NCBI RefSeq assembly: GCF_001894985.1
Contig: NZ_BCXG01000008.1
Location: forward strand, 124,001 to 188,000
Length of the DNA: 64,000 nucleotides
Reading direction: 5' to 3'
Origin: Rhodococcus tukisamuensis NBRC 100609
Lineage (GTDB): Bacteria > Actinomycetota > Actinomycetes > Mycobacteriales > Mycobacteriaceae
Part shown: positions 16,415 through 28,822 of the stretch, one piece after another
Layout of the letters: every line of letters starts with the position of its first letter
How positions within the stretch are numbered: position 1 is the stretch's first letter
Made by a program: the position numbers and the translations under genes
Notes under the pieces: model-generated
Database searches by the model: none
Told to the model about the DNA's origin: nothing
The model's input: the letters and a program-made list of their open reading frames with translations, nothing else

Positions 16415-17242
16415 TCACGCCAGCTTGATGCGCTGCTCGCCGGTGTAGACGTTCATCGTCTCGCCGCGGAGGAACCCGACCAGAGTCAGGCCGGACTCCG
16501 CGGCGAGGTCGACGGCCAGCGAGGACGGCGCTGACACCGCGGCCAGCAGCGGGACCCCGGCGACGACGGCCTTCTGTACCAGCTCGAACGAGGCGCGACC
16601 ACTGACCACCAGCACCGCCTCGGACAGCGGGACGCCGCCCGCAGTGAGCGCCCAGCCGAGCACCTTGTCGACGGCGTTGTGCCTGCCGACGTCCTCGCGG
16701 ACCGCCAGCAGCGCGCCGTCCGCGGTGAACAGCCCGGCGGCGTGCAGGCCGCCGGTGCGCTCGAAGGCCTGTTGCCGGGTCCGCATGGTCGGCGGCATCG
16801 ATGCCAGCACCGCGGTGGCGACGGTGAGCGTCGAGGCGGTGAGGTCGTACGGCGCGCGCACCCGCACCGCCTCGAGCGAGGCCTTGCCGCACACCCCGCA
16901 CGCCGAGGTGGTCAAGAAGTTCCGCTCCGCGACAACGGGTTCCGGCGTTCCCGGGGCGAGCGCAACGTCGAGCACGTTGTAGGTGTTGGCGCCGTCGGCG
17001 TCCACCCCGTCGCAGTACCGGATCACCGAGACGTCCTGCGCCGAGGTGATGATGCCCTCGCCGAGGAGGAATCCGTGGACCAGGTCGATGTCGTGGCCCG
17101 GGGTGCGCATCGTGACGGACAGCGCCCGCCCGCCGATCCGGATCTCCAGCGGCTCCTCGACGGCGAGGCTGTCCGGACGCCGGGCGGTCCCGGTGGCGCT
17201 CATGCGCAGCACCGACCGTCGCGCGGTGACGCGCCCCATCAT
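16415..17242 (-). CDS. fdhD: FdhD, sulphur-carrier protein for formate dehydrogenase
   Basis: A 275-residue FdhD. The family transfers sulphur from a cysteine desulphurase to the molybdenum cofactor and is needed for formate dehydrogenase activity. The CxxC sulphur-carrying motif is seen as SACGVCGK in the middle of the protein, and the C-terminus has the conserved [13 protein letters not shown]. The start overlaps the end of the molybdoenzyme gene by 4 nt, so the two are co-translated. Length is normal. Confidence 0.95.
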   Translation of the reverse strand: MMGRVTARRSVLRMSATGTARRPDSLAVEEPLEIRIGGRALSVTMRTPGHDIDLVHGFLLGEGIITSAQDVSVIRYCDGVDADGANTYNVLDVALAPGTPEPVVAERNFLTTSACGVCGKASLEAVRVRAPYDLTASTLTVATAVLASMPPTMRTRQQAFERTGGLHAAGLFTADGALLAVREDVGRHNAVDKVLGWALTAGGVPLSEAVLVVSGRASFELVQKAVVAGVPLLAAVSAPSSLAVDLAAESGLTLVGFLRGETMNVYTGEQRIKLA

Positions 17243-19551
17243 CGGCTCCCGGTGGGTTCGAGGCGCACCAGCACAGCCTTGGACACGGGGGTGTTCGACT
17301 TGGCGGCAACGTGATCGAGCGGCACCAGGGGGTTGGTCTCCGGGTAGTAGGCGGCGGCGTTGCCCTTCGGGGTGTCGTACTCGACCACCCGGAAGTCACT
17401 GACCCGGCGCTCCTCGACGGTGCCGTCGGCCGCCGTCCACTCCGAGACGATGTCCACGGCGGCGCCGTCGGTCAGGCCCAGTTCGGCGAGGTCGGCGGCG
17501 GACACGAAGATCACCCGGCGGCCGCCCTTGACGCCGCGGTAGCGGTCGTCGAGGCCGTAGATGGTGGTGTTGTACTGGTCGTGGCTGCGCAGGGTCTGCA
17601 GGATCAGCCGGCCGGGGGGAGTGGGCACCCAGCGCAGTTCGTTGCTGGCGAAGTTCGCCTTGCCGGTGCGGGTGGGGAACTCGCGCCGGTCGCGCGGCGG
17701 GTGCGGCAACTGGAAGCCGTCCGGCCGGCGCACCCGTTCGTTGTAGTTCTCGCAGCCCGGCACCACCCGTGAGATCGAGTCTCGGATCCGGTCGTAGTCG
17801 GCGGTGAACGCGGCCCACGGGACCGGGTGACCGGGGCCGAGCAGCTCCTGGGCGAGATCGCAGACGATCGAGACCTCGCTGCGCAGGTGCTCGCTGACCG
17901 GCGTGAGGTTGCCGCGGGACAGGTGCACCATCGACATCGAGTCCTCTACGGAGACAAGTTGTTTCCCGCCGGCCTGGATGTCCTTGTCGGTGCGTCCGAG
18001 GGTCGGCAGGATCAGCGCGGTGCGCCCGGTGACGACGTGCGAGCGATTCAGCTTGGTGGACACCTGCACCGTCAGGGCGCAGCGGCGCAGCGCGTCCTCG
18101 GTGGCCGCCGTGTCCGGGGTCGCGCGGGTGAAGTTGCCGCCCATGGCCATGAACACGCCGGCCCTGCCGTCGCGCATGCCGCGAATCGCCTCGACGGTGT
18201 CCCAACCGTGGGCCCGGGGACTGGTGATGGAGAACTCGCGGTCGAGGGCGTCGAGGAAGGCGTCGGGCATCCGCTCCCAGATGCCCATGGTGCGGTCGCC
18301 CTGGACGTTGGAGTGGCCGCGGACCGGGCAGACGCCGGCGCCGGGCTTGCCCATCATGCCGCGCATGAGCAGCAGGTTGGTGATCTCCTGGATGGTCGCC
18401 ACCCCGTGGGTCTGCTGGGTCAGGCCCATCGCCCAGCAGGCGATGGTCCGTTCGGACCGGGCCAGCGCGGCCGCCGTCTCGTGCAGCTGCGCCGACGTCA
18501 GACCGGTCGCCTCGAGCACGACGTCGAGATCGACCGCGCGGACCCGCTCCTCGTACTCGTCGAATCCGGCGCAGTGCCGCGCGACGAACTCGCGGTCGAC
18601 CACGGTGCCGGGTGCTGCGTCGTCGGCCTCCAGCAGCAGCCGCCCGAGTCCCTGGAACAGCGCCATGTCGCCGCCGAGCCGGATCTGCAGGAACTCGTCG
18701 GCGATGTCGGTGCCGCGGCCGACGACGCCGCCGACCCGCTGCGGGTCCTTGAACCGGAGCAGCCCGGCCTCCCGCAGCGGGTTGATCGCGATGATCTTGG
18801 CGCCGTTGCGCTTCGCGGCCTCCAGGGTGGAGAGCATCCGTGGGTGGTTGGTGCCGGGGTTCTGGCCGGCGACGAGGATGAGGTCGGCGAACTCGAGGTC
18901 CGGCACGGTGACCGAGCCCTTGCCGATGCCGATGGACTCGGTGAGCGCGCTGCCGGAGGACTCGTGGCACATGTTCGAGCAGTCCGGCATGTTGTTGGTG
19001 CCGAAACTGCGAATCATCAACTGGTACAGGAACGCCGCCTCGTTGCTGGTGCGTCCCGACGTGTAGAAGACGGCGCCGTCCGGGCTGGGCAGCGCCCGCA
19101 GTTCGTCGGCGATCATCCGGTACGCGTCGTTCCAGCCGATCGGGGCGTAGTGCGTCGCGCCCTCGCGCAGCACCATCGGCTCCGCCAGCCGACCCTGCTG
19201 GCCGAGCCAGAAGTCGGTCTTGGTGGCGAGTTCGGCCACCGAGTGCTCGGCGAAGAACTCGGGCCCGACGCGGCGCAGGGTGGCCTCCTCGGCAACGGCC
19301 TTGGCGCCGTTCTCGCAGAACTCGGCGGGCCGGCGGTGGCCGGGCGTCTCGGGCCAGGCGCAGCCGGGGCAGTCGAATCCGTGTCGCTGGTTGAGCCGGG
19401 TGAGGGTCTGCGCGGTGCGCACCACACCCATCTGCTCGACGGAGCGCTGCAGCGAGACCAGCACCGCCGGCACACCGGCCGCGTGGTCCATGTGTGGGGT
19501 GATCACCAGGTCGGATTCGTCGATGTCGGCGTCGGGTCCCTTGCGCGTCAT
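17239..19551 (-). CDS. FdhF/YdeP-family molybdopterin oxidoreductase
   Basis: A 770-residue molybdenum-enzyme catalytic subunit of the YdeP type (formate-dehydrogenase-like alpha subunit). It shows an N-terminal CPGC segment, an active-site region with [11 protein letters not shown] in which Cys occupies the place of the Mo ligand, [14 protein letters not shown] and [10 protein letters not shown] for pterin binding, and a C-terminal molydopterin dinucleotide-binding domain. No separate Fe-S or membrane subunit is encoded nearby, as is usual for this family. Coupling to fdhD supports a formate-dehydrogenase-like requirement for sulphuration. The true substrate of YdeP-type enzymes is not settled. 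Confidence 0.9.
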   Translation of the reverse strand: MTRKGPDADIDESDLVITPHMDHAAGVPAVLVSLQRSVEQMGVVRTAQTLTRLNQRHGFDCPGCAWPETPGHRRPAEFCENGAKAVAEEATLRRVGPEFFAEHSVAELATKTDFWLGQQGRLAEPMVLREGATHYAPIGWNDAYRMIADELRALPSPDGAVFYTSGRTSNEAAFLYQLMIRSFGTNNMPDCSNMCHESSGSALTESIGIGKGSVTVPDLEFADLILVAGQNPGTNHPRMLSTLEAAKRNGAKIIAINPLREAGLLRFKDPQRVGGVVGRGTDIADEFLQIRLGGDMALFQGLGRLLLEADDAAPGTVVDREFVARHCAGFDEYEERVRAVDLDVVLEATGLTSAQLHETAAALARSERTIACWAMGLTQQTHGVATIQEITNLLLMRGMMGKPGAGVCPVRGHSNVQGDRTMGIWERMPDAFLDALDREFSITSPRAHGWDTVEAIRGMRDGRAGVFMAMGGNFTRATPDTAATEDALRRCALTVQVSTKLNRSHVVTGRTALILPTLGRTDKDIQAGGKQLVSVEDSMSMVHLSRGNLTPVSEHLRSEVSIVCDLAQELLGPGHPVPWAAFTADYDRIRDSISRVVPGCENYNERVRRPDGFQLPHPPRDRREFPTRTGKANFASNELRWVPTPPGRLILQTLRSHDQYNTTIYGLDDRYRGVKGGRRVIFVSAADLAELGLTDGAAVDIVSEWTAADGTVEERRVSDFRVVEYDTPKGNAAAYYPETNPLVPLDHVAAKSNTPVSKAVLVRLEPTGSR

Positions 19552-19612
19552 GCGTCCATAGTGGACTCGCCGGTGAACGGCCGGACACGGACCGCGACAA
19601 ATGGCCCGTCAT

Positions 19613-19631
19613 TTCGGCTAGCCTTACCTCG
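19613..19631 (+). promoter_or_regulatory. IdeR/DtxR-type iron box upstream of the lipoprotein gene
   Basis: Aligned to the mycobacterial IdeR consensus TTAGGTTAGSCTAACCTAA, this site matches at 14 of 19 positions; the right half AGCCTTACCT is nearly perfect. It lies 47 bp before the start of an iron-siderophore-type binding lipoprotein. An inverted repeat with 7-bp arms (19632-19649) follows directly. Iron repression by IdeR is the natural reading. Confidence 0.7.
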
Positions 19632-19677
19632 CTTCGGTGAGGACCGAAGGGTTTTGTGGCACGACGGAGGAGAGTCG

Positions 19678-20685
19678 ATGGCAGACGTTGGACGGTTGAC
19701 GCGTCGGGGATTTCTGATCGGGACGTCCGGTGCGCTGCTCGCGTTCGCCGCCGCCTGCAGCAGCAGCGGGGACGGTGACGGCGGTTCCGCCGGCGGGTCC
19801 GGGGCGACCCTGACCGACAAGTACGGGCAGACCGAGGTCGGTGCCGACCCCCAGCGGGTGGCGAGCGTCGGCTACAACGACCAGGACGCGATCCTCGCGC
19901 TCGGCACGGTGCCCGTCGGTGTCTTCGACTGGTACGGCAACCAGCCCGACGCGGTGTGGCCGTGGGCCCACGACCTGCTCGCCGGCGCCACGCCCGCAAT
20001 CGTCGGTACCGCCAGCACCGGGATCAACATCGAGAAGGTCGCGGCCACCAATCCGGACCTGATCGTCGGCACCTACTCCGGCATCACGCAGAGCGAGTAC
20101 GACAAGCTCAGTGCCCTCGCGCCCACCGTCGCGCAGCCCGCGGACTACGCCGACTACGGCGTGCCGTGGCAGGACCAGACCCGGATCATCGGCAAGGCGC
20201 TGGGCCGCTCGGACAAGGCCGAGGAACTGGTCACTGGGGTGCAGGACAAGTTCACCTCCGTCGCGGCCGCGAACCCGTCGTTCAAGGGCAAGACCGTCAT
20301 CGTCGGCGCGCTCAAGGGCCCCGGCCAGTTCGGTGTCTACGGCCCGGAGGACCCGAAGGTCCGCTTCTTCACCGAGCTCGGCTTCGTGAACCCGCCGGTC
20401 ACCCAGCAGATCACCACCACCAACTTCGCGCCGATCAGTACCGAGCAGCTCTCACTGGCCGACGCGGACCTGCTCGTCTGGTACGCGGGCGGCGGATACG
20501 GCGACAAGCTGCGCGCCGAGCTGGCGGCGACGCCGGTCTACCAGGAACTGGAGGTCGTCAAGGACGGCCGCGCCATCATCCTCGAGGACGAGGCCGCCGA
20601 GGCGATGACCTGGAGCACGGTGCTGTCGTTGCCGTACGCGCTCGACCAGATCCCGCCGCGGATCGCGCCGCTGCTCGCCAAGTAG
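19678..20685 (+). CDS. Iron-siderophore-type ABC transporter substrate-binding lipoprotein
   Basis: A 335-residue FecB/FepB-class periplasmic-binding protein. The N-terminus combines a twin-arginine-like motif (LTRRGFLIG) with a lipobox ending in Cys near residue 28 (AFAAAC), then a Ser/Gly-rich linker, so it is a membrane-anchored lipoprotein. The mature domain starts with VGADPQRVASVGYNDQD and has the TNPDLIVG segment typical of class III binding proteins. AGGAG precedes ATG 19678. No permease or ATPase gene is next to it, so it must work with transporters encoded elsewhere. An iron box upstream supports a role in ferri-siderophore uptake. Confidence 0.9.
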   Translation: MADVGRLTRRGFLIGTSGALLAFAAACSSSGDGDGGSAGGSGATLTDKYGQTEVGADPQRVASVGYNDQDAILALGTVPVGVFDWYGNQPDAVWPWAHDLLAGATPAIVGTASTGINIEKVAATNPDLIVGTYSGITQSEYDKLSALAPTVAQPADYADYGVPWQDQTRIIGKALGRSDKAEELVTGVQDKFTSVAAANPSFKGKTVIVGALKGPGQFGVYGPEDPKVRFFTELGFVNPPVTQQITTTNFAPISTEQLSLADADLLVWYAGGGYGDKLRAELAATPVYQELEVVKDGRAIILEDEAAEAMTWSTVLSLPYALDQIPPRIAPLLAK

Positions 20686-20695
20686 CGACCACGAC

Positions 20696-20735
20696 GCTGG
20701 TGTGCCGCTGCCGTCACGGGCGCCGGCACACCAGC
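20696..20735. terminator. Bidirectional terminator between the lipoprotein and methyltransferase genes
   Basis: GCTGGTGTGCCG (20696-20707) pairs perfectly with 20724-20735 across a 16-nt loop. It lies between two convergent genes and includes the last codons and stop of the minus-strand methyltransferase, so it can serve both directions. Confidence 0.65.
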
Positions 20736-21397
20736 ATTTCGTCGGCGCCGCGCTGGAACTCGTAGTCGACCGCGGTGACGGTCGTGTCGACGCCGCGGGC
20801 GGCGAGTCGGTCGCGGAGCTCGCCCAGGTGCGGGTAGCGGGCCGTGCTGCCCGTCGGCACCAGCGGGAAGACGCGGACCTGGTCGCGGGCCACCCGGACC
20901 AGTTCGGCCAGGTAGGCGAGATGGGTGTCGAGGTCGAGGCGGTCGGCGTAACTGAAGAGCAGGTGCGAGGACAGCACCAGGTCGAAGGACCGGTCGCCGA
21001 AGGGCAGGGCCGGCAGCGCGGCGTGGACATACGCCTCGGGGCGGTCGACGAAGTCCCGGACGAACGCGTCGGCCGCGGTGAGCCGGTGGCCGAGGTGCTC
21101 GTCCGGGGTGGCGAAGAACCGGTCGGAGAAGCCCTCGTGGTGCTCCGCGATGTAGCGGTTGCCGCGCTCGACCTCGGTGCGCACCGAGTCCAGGAGCGAC
21201 TGCCGGTCCCCGTATGCGCTGTCGCAGGCGGTGGCTCGCGTGCCCGACTCGTGCGCGGTCGCGGTGAATGACGACGCCCCGGCGGGGCAGTCGAGCACCG
21301 TGCCGGACAGGTCGTCGCCGTCCAGTGCGAACATCGCCACGTACTCCTCGAACGAGCGGGACGTCACCAGCGTGGCGCCGATGCTCGGAACGCTCAC
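20714..21397 (-). CDS. SAM-dependent methyltransferase-like protein
   Basis: A 227-residue class-I methyltransferase-fold protein. The SAM motif is seen as LDCPAGASSFTA, with later motifs LPFGDRSFDLVLSSHLLF and ELVRVARDQVRVFPL. The glycine-rich loop is CPAGASS rather than the usual GxGxG, a variant that I recall in related actinobacterial proteins. GTG 21397 overlaps the stop of the quinone oxidoreductase gene (GTGA), so the two are co-translated. The substrate is unknown. Confidence 0.78.
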   Translation of the reverse strand: MSVPSIGATLVTSRSFEEYVAMFALDGDDLSGTVLDCPAGASSFTATAHESGTRATACDSAYGDRQSLLDSVRTEVERGNRYIAEHHEGFSDRFFATPDEHLGHRLTAADAFVRDFVDRPEAYVHAALPALPFGDRSFDLVLSSHLLFSYADRLDLDTHLAYLAELVRVARDQVRVFPLVPTGSTARYPHLGELRDRLAARGVDTTVTAVDYEFQRGADEMLVCRRP

Positions 21398-22395
21398 GGC
21401 ACCAGCACCACCTTGCCGACGTTGCGACGCTCGGTGAGGATGCGGTGTGCCTCGGCCGCCCGGTCGAAGGGGACCACGTCGGAGACCACCGGCGCGACGG
21501 TGCCGTCGTCGATCAGGGCCCGCAGCGGGGTGATCCACGGCTCGAGGGTGCCGCGGTCGTCCCACAGCCGCAGCATGTTCAGCCCGATCACCGCCTTGGA
21601 CTCGGTCATCTGGTCCATGGCGTTGAACCCACGGATCATGTTCAGCGCCTGGGGCAGGGCCTTGAGCAGATTGCGCTTGTCGCCGGATACCACCGAACTG
21701 GCGCCGAACGCGACCAGTCGTCCGCCCGGCCGCAGCAGTCGGTAGCTGCGGCGCAGCGACGCGCCGCCGAGCGCGTCCATCACCACGTCCATCGGCGGAA
21801 GATTCTTCTCCCAGCCCCGCTTTCGGTAGTCCAGGGCCACCTCGACGCCGAAACCCCGGATGGCGTCGTGCTTTCCGGGTGACGAGGTGCCGTACACCTG
21901 CGCGCCGTGTCGGGCGGCGATCTGTGTGGCCGCGATGCCGACGCCGCCCGCGGCCGCGTGGATCAGCACCCGCTCGCCGGCCTGCAGGTTGCCGTAGCCG
22001 ATCAGGCCGGCCCACGCGGTCGCGTAGTTGACCGGGATGGCCGCGCCCTGCTCGAAGCTCAGCGAGGTCGGCAGCGGCACCGCGTCCTGCTGCCGAACGC
22101 AGACCTCCTCGGCGTAGCCGCCGAACCGGGTGCCGGCGAAGACGCGGTCGCCGACGGCGAAATCGGTGACGTCCGAAGCGATCTCGGTGACGACGCCCGA
22201 CACCTCGTAACCGACGACGCTGGGCAGGGGAGGGGCGTCGGCGTACAGCCCAAGTCGGGCCATCACGTCGGCGAAGTTGACCCCGGCAGCACGGACCTCG
22301 ATGCGCAGACCGCCGGGCGCGAGCGTCGGGGACGGTCGTTGCTGGACCCGGAGGACGTCGGCCTCGCCGTGCCGGGTGATCACCACTGCGCGCAT
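21394..22395 (-). CDS. Zinc-less MDR-family quinone oxidoreductase
   Basis: A 333-residue medium-chain dehydrogenase/reductase of the NADPH:quinone reductase (QOR)/VAT-1-like branch. It lacks the zinc-binding cysteines of alcohol dehydrogenases. The N-terminus MRAVVITRHGEADVL and the motif GERVLIHAAAGGVGIAATQ (NADPH site) are diagnostic. ATG 22395 is chosen because a -10 box TACCCT ends 7 nt upstream on the minus strand, which indicates a leaderless transcript; an upstream in-frame ATG would add 24 Pro/Arg-rich residues. It is the first gene of a two-gene unit with the methyltransferase. Confidence 0.9.
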   Translation of the reverse strand: MRAVVITRHGEADVLRVQQRPSPTLAPGGLRIEVRAAGVNFADVMARLGLYADAPPLPSVVGYEVSGVVTEIASDVTDFAVGDRVFAGTRFGGYAEEVCVRQQDAVPLPTSLSFEQGAAIPVNYATAWAGLIGYGNLQAGERVLIHAAAGGVGIAATQIAARHGAQVYGTSSPGKHDAIRGFGVEVALDYRKRGWEKNLPPMDVVMDALGGASLRRSYRLLRPGGRLVAFGASSVVSGDKRNLLKALPQALNMIRGFNAMDQMTESKAVIGLNMLRLWDDRGTLEPWITPLRALIDDGTVAPVVSDVVPFDRAAEAHRILTERRNVGKVVLVP

Positions 22396-22475
22396 GTTGT
22401 GGAGGGTAGCGCTGCGCGGCCGTCGCGGCGGGTCATCGGCGGCACTCCCACCCGACGGCGGAACCACACGCGCGG

Positions 22476-23891
22476 CTAGACGGAGATCGACGGCCTACGC
22501 CCGGACCACGGCACCGCCTGCTCGAACTGCGCCGCCACCTGAAGCAGCAGGTCCTCCCGGCCGTGGGCGGCCACCAACTGCACCCCGACCGGCAGGCCCT
22601 CGCGGCTCTGCCCGAGCGGCAGACTGACCGCCGGGTTCCCCGAGACGTTGAACGCCGCGGTGAACGGCCCCACCTCGAAGATCCGCCGGATCCAGGATCG
22701 TGCCGACTGCCCGGGGGCGTCGTCGTCGTAGTCGAGCGTGCCGTGCGGCGGCGGCAGTTGCCCGATGGTCGGCGTCACCAGCAGGTCGTAGCCGGTGAGG
22801 AACAGTCCGACGGCACGGGTCACCCGGTGCTGGGCGTCGAGCGCGGCCATCACCTCGAGCGCGGTGAACCCCTGCGTCTCGGACAAGACCCGCCGGGACG
22901 TGGCCTCGAGCAGGTTCGGGTCCGGCCGGTGCGGCGCTCGCAGGATCGCGGCCCCGGTCGAGACCACCACCAGCATCGCCGCCTCCACCACGTCCTCGGC
23001 GGTCAGGTCCGGGCTCGCCGGCGTCACCGTGTGCCCGATCCATTCCAGCACCTGCGCCGCGGCGACCGTGGCGTCGCGCACCTGCGGGTCCACCGGGACC
23101 CCGGACCAGGCGTCGGTGGTCACGGCCACCCGCAGCCGACCGGGGTCCGCGCGGATCGACTCCGCGTACGGGAGCGCCGGTGGGGCCGCCGCGTACTTCT
23201 CGCCGACGATCGGCCCCGAGACGGCATCGAGGAGGTGGGCGGCGTCCCGGACCGTCCGGGTGAGGCCGAACTCGGCGATCTGCCCGAACCCGGCTTCCCC
23301 GACGAGCGGACCGGACGGGGTGCGCCCGCGCCCCGGCTTCAGGCCGACCAGCCCGCAGCACGACGCCGGCACCCGAATGGACCCGCCCGCGTCGTTGGCG
23401 TGCGCGAGCGGTACCGCCCCGGCGGCGACCAGCGCGGCCGCCCCGCCGCTCGACCCGCCCACTCCGCGGCGGAGGTCCCACGGGTTGCGGGTCGGCCCGT
23501 ACCGCCGGGACTCGGTCGCGAAGTTCAGCCCGAACTCCGGTGCGGTGCTCTGGCCCAGCGTCACCAGTCCCGCCGCCCGGAACCGGGTCATCAGTTCGTG
23601 GTCGACGCCCGCGACCGCGCCGCGGAGGGCGCGGCTGCCGAGGGTGAACGGCACCCCGCGGGCCATCGGGCCGCTGTCCTTGACGACCAGCGGCACACCC
23701 GCCAGCGGGCCGTCGGGGTCGGCGGTCAGCGCCGGCTCGAACAGCGGCAGCGTCAGCGCGTTCAGGTCCGGGTTCACCGAGTCCAGAGCCCGCCGGGCCG
23801 CAGCCTCGACCTCGGCGGCGCTCACCTCGCCGGCGGCGATCAGGGCGCGCAGCCCGACCGCGTCGTGGTCGGCGTACTCGGCTGGTTCCAT
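22476..23891 (-). CDS. Amidase-signature-family amidase
   Basis: A 471-residue amidase of the amidase-signature family (GatA-like fold). The Ser-cisSer-Lys triad is visible as Lys71 (PLVVKDSG), Ser147 in GGSSGG, and the nucleophile Ser171 in DAGGSIRVPA. The gene stands alone, 80 nt upstream of the quinone reductase in the same direction. No gatB or gatC is nearby, so this is an independent amide hydrolase rather than the transamidosome subunit. The substrate is unknown. Confidence 0.92.
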   Translation of the reverse strand: MEPAEYADHDAVGLRALIAAGEVSAAEVEAAARRALDSVNPDLNALTLPLFEPALTADPDGPLAGVPLVVKDSGPMARGVPFTLGSRALRGAVAGVDHELMTRFRAAGLVTLGQSTAPEFGLNFATESRRYGPTRNPWDLRRGVGGSSGGAAALVAAGAVPLAHANDAGGSIRVPASCCGLVGLKPGRGRTPSGPLVGEAGFGQIAEFGLTRTVRDAAHLLDAVSGPIVGEKYAAAPPALPYAESIRADPGRLRVAVTTDAWSGVPVDPQVRDATVAAAQVLEWIGHTVTPASPDLTAEDVVEAAMLVVVSTGAAILRAPHRPDPNLLEATSRRVLSETQGFTALEVMAALDAQHRVTRAVGLFLTGYDLLVTPTIGQLPPPHGTLDYDDDAPGQSARSWIRRIFEVGPFTAAFNVSGNPAVSLPLGQSREGLPVGVQLVAAHGREDLLLQVAAQFEQAVPWSGRRPSISV

Positions 23892-23957
23892 GGCCGGTCA
23901 GTCTGGTCGCCGGTGCCGGTCGACGCCACCGGTTTTCCGTGGGGGCGCCGCGGGACC

Positions 23958-24233
23958 GTGTCCGAGGTGGTGGAGCGGGTGCATCCGGCGGAGCCGCACC
24001 GGTGCCCGAGCGCCGTCGGCACCCTGCCCTCGGCGCGGGGCGCGCGCCACGGCAGGGCGTCGATGAACTCGCGGCTCGAGCGCTGTGACCGCGAGCACGT
24101 CTCCGCCTGCCTGGAGTCGGGCAAACAGGAGAATGTGCCCTACTACCAGCGCTTCGGCCTCGGTGTGACCGACGAGATCGTGCTCCCGGGCGGCGGTCCG
24201 GCGCTGTGGACCATGGGGCGGGCGGCGCGGTAG
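23958..24233 (+). pseudogene. Truncated GNAT acetyltransferase relic
   Basis: The frame ending at 24233 encodes the C-terminal half of a GNAT N-acetyltransferase: LERCDREHVSACLESGK, then NVPYYQRFGLGVTDEI and LPGGGPALWTMGR. These match the usual LExSKxxNVPFYxRxGFxVxxEI pattern of the family. The acetyl-CoA loop that should read QGRGxGxxL is degraded to SARGARHGRAS, and the N-terminal half is absent. Upstream sequence is the divergent amidase start. I judge it to be a non-functional remnant, though the remaining frame is open. Confidence 0.65.
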
Positions 24234-24243
24234 CCGCGTTCTC

Positions 24244-24249
24244 TAGAAT
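24244..24249 (+). promoter_or_regulatory. -10 box TAGAAT for leaderless valS
   Basis: TAGAAT ends 6 nt before GTG 24256, so transcription would start at the start codon. No Shine-Dalgarno sequence is present. No good -35 element is visible. Confidence 0.55.
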
Positions 24250-24255
24250 CACTGG

Positions 24256-26927
<2,672 letters not shown>

Positions 26928-26931
<4 letters not shown>

Positions 26932-28343
26932 GCATGCCCGGCTCCGAGTCCGCGGCGGTGGACCTCGTGGAGCTCGCGCAGGTCGAGGCCGAACTCGACA
27001 AGCGTTGGCCCGAGACGAAGATCGAGCCGTCGCTCACCCGGATCGCTGCCCTGATGGACCTGCTGGGGTCGCCGCAGCACGGCTACCCGGCGATCCACGT
27101 CGCCGGCACCAACGGCAAGACGTCCGTGACCCGGATGATCGACGCGCTGCTCACCCGGATGCATCGGCGGGTGGGCCGGACCACCAGCCCGCACCTGCAG
27201 ATCGCCACCGAGCGCATCAGCATCGACGGCAAGCCCATCTCGCCGCGGCTCTATGTCGACACCTACCGGGAGCTCGAGCCGTACATCGGCATGGTCGACG
27301 CCCAGTCGCAGGCGGCGGGCGGGCCGGCGATGAGCAAGTTCGAGGTGCTCACCGCGATGGCGTTCGCGGCCTTCGCCGAAGCCCCGGTTGACGTCGCCGT
27401 CATCGAGGTCGGGCTCGGCGGGAAGTGGGACGCCACCAACGTGATCGACGGTCAGGTCGCGGTGATCACCCCGATCAGCCTCGACCACGTCGAGTTCCTC
27501 GGCAGCGACCTCGCCGGCATCGCGGCGGAGAAGGCCGGGATCATCAAGAAGGCGCCGGAGTCGCTGGTGCCCCGCGACACCGTTGCGATCCTCGCCGAGC
27601 AGACCCCGGAGGTCGCGGAGGTGCTGCTGCGGCGCGCGGTCGAGGCCGATGCCGCGGTGGCGCGCGAGAACTCGGAGTTCCGGGTGCTCGCCCGCCGGAT
27701 CGCGGTCGGCGGCCAGCAGCTCGAACTGCAGGGCCTCGGCGGCGTGTACACCGACATCTTCCTGCCCATGCACGGCGAGCACCAGGCCCGCAACGCCGCG
27801 CTGGCGCTGGCCGCGGTGGAGGCGTTCTTCGGGGCGGGTGCGGATCGCCAGCTCGACGTCGACGCGGTCCGGGAAGGCTTTGCCTCCCTGACGAATCCGG
27901 GTCGACTCGAGCGTGTCCGCAGCGCACCGACGGTGTTCCTCGACGCCGCGCACAACCCGGACGGCGCTCGCGCGCTGGCCACCGCGCTGGCCGCCGAGTT
28001 CGACTTCCGCAAGCTCGTCGGTGTCGTCGCGGTGATGGCGGACAAGGACGTCGAGGGTCTGCTGACCGCGTTCGAGCCCGTCTTCGACGAGATCGTCGTC
28101 ACCCACAACGGCTCGCCGCGCGGGATGGACGTCGAGGAGCTGGCGAACCTCGCGGTCGCGCGGTTCGGCGACGAGCGGGTGGTGGTGGCGTCGACGCTGC
28201 CCGACGCGCTCGAGACCGCCATCGAGCTGGCCGAGGAGGTCGCCGAACCCGGTGAGTCCGTCTCCGGCGCCGGCGTCGTGGTCACCGGATCCGTCGTCAC
28301 CGCGGGCATGGCCCGCACCCTGTTCGGAAAGGAACCGGCGTGA
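26928..28343 (+). CDS. folC: Folylpolyglutamate synthase / dihydrofolate synthase
   Basis: A 471-residue Mur-ligase-fold enzyme that adds glutamate to dihydropteroate and folates using ATP. The P-loop is [10 protein letters not shown], the Mur central motif is [14 protein letters not shown], and the C-terminal domain has [14 protein letters not shown]. The GTG at 26928 overlaps the valS stop; ATG 26934 is a close alternative. Its own stop overlaps the next start, so three genes are translationally coupled. Confidence 0.97.
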
Positions 28344-28804
28344 GCACACCTGACAACTCGACCGCACCCGAAGGGGGCGGCGAGGGGCAACCGCACGTCG
28401 AGGGACATGCGCCGGCCGAGGGAACGGGCTTCAAGCCGCCGACGAAGGACCCGTGGAAGAGCTTCCGCGGGGTCTGCGCGGGCACGCTGATCCTGGAGGC
28501 AATCGTTGTGCTGCTGGCGATCCCGGTGGTCGCGACCGTCGGCGGGGGACTGACCGCGGCCAGCGGCACCTACCTCGTCGTGCTCGCGCTGCTGATGATC
28601 CTCGGGGCGGGCGTGCAGGGCCGGTCGTGGGGGATGGCGTTCAACATCGTGCTGCAGGTCGCGCTGGTGGCCGGCTTCGCCGTGCACATCTCGATCGGCG
28701 TGATGGGACTGGTGTTCTCGTCGGTCTGGGCGTACCTGCTGTACCTGCGCCGCGACATCCTGGACCGGATGGAACAGGGACTGCTTCCGGGTCAACGGGA
28801 CTGA
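28340..28804 (+). CDS. DUF4233 integral membrane protein
   Basis: A 154-residue protein with a polar N-terminal 40 residues (Gly/Pro/Glu-rich), then four hydrophobic segments (from about residue 50: ILEAIVVLLAIPVVATV; YLVVLALLMILGAGVQG; FNIVLQVALVAGFAVHISIG; GLVFSSVWAYLLYL). It ends with a charged tail. It matches the actinobacterial DUF4233 family found between folC and ndk. GTG overlaps the folC stop. Function is unknown. Confidence 0.85.
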   Translation: MSTPDNSTAPEGGGEGQPHVEGHAPAEGTGFKPPTKDPWKSFRGVCAGTLILEAIVVLLAIPVVATVGGGLTAASGTYLVVLALLMILGAGVQGRSWGMAFNIVLQVALVAGFAVHISIGVMGLVFSSVWAYLLYLRRDILDRMEQGLLPGQRD

Positions 28805-28822
28805 CGTTCTAGGCTGAGTGTT

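Noticed and set aside
17396-19999. A long minus-strand frame overlapping the molybdoenzyme gene in another phase
   Set aside because: It is a shifted reading of the same strand, Arg/Pro-rich and without domains; the in-frame protein at 17239-19551 has full molybdoenzyme motifs.
20714-22015. A 433-residue form of the methyltransferase
   Set aside because: The first 200 codons overlap the quinone oxidoreductase gene in another frame and lack any motif; GTG 21397 with GTGA overlap is the sensible start.
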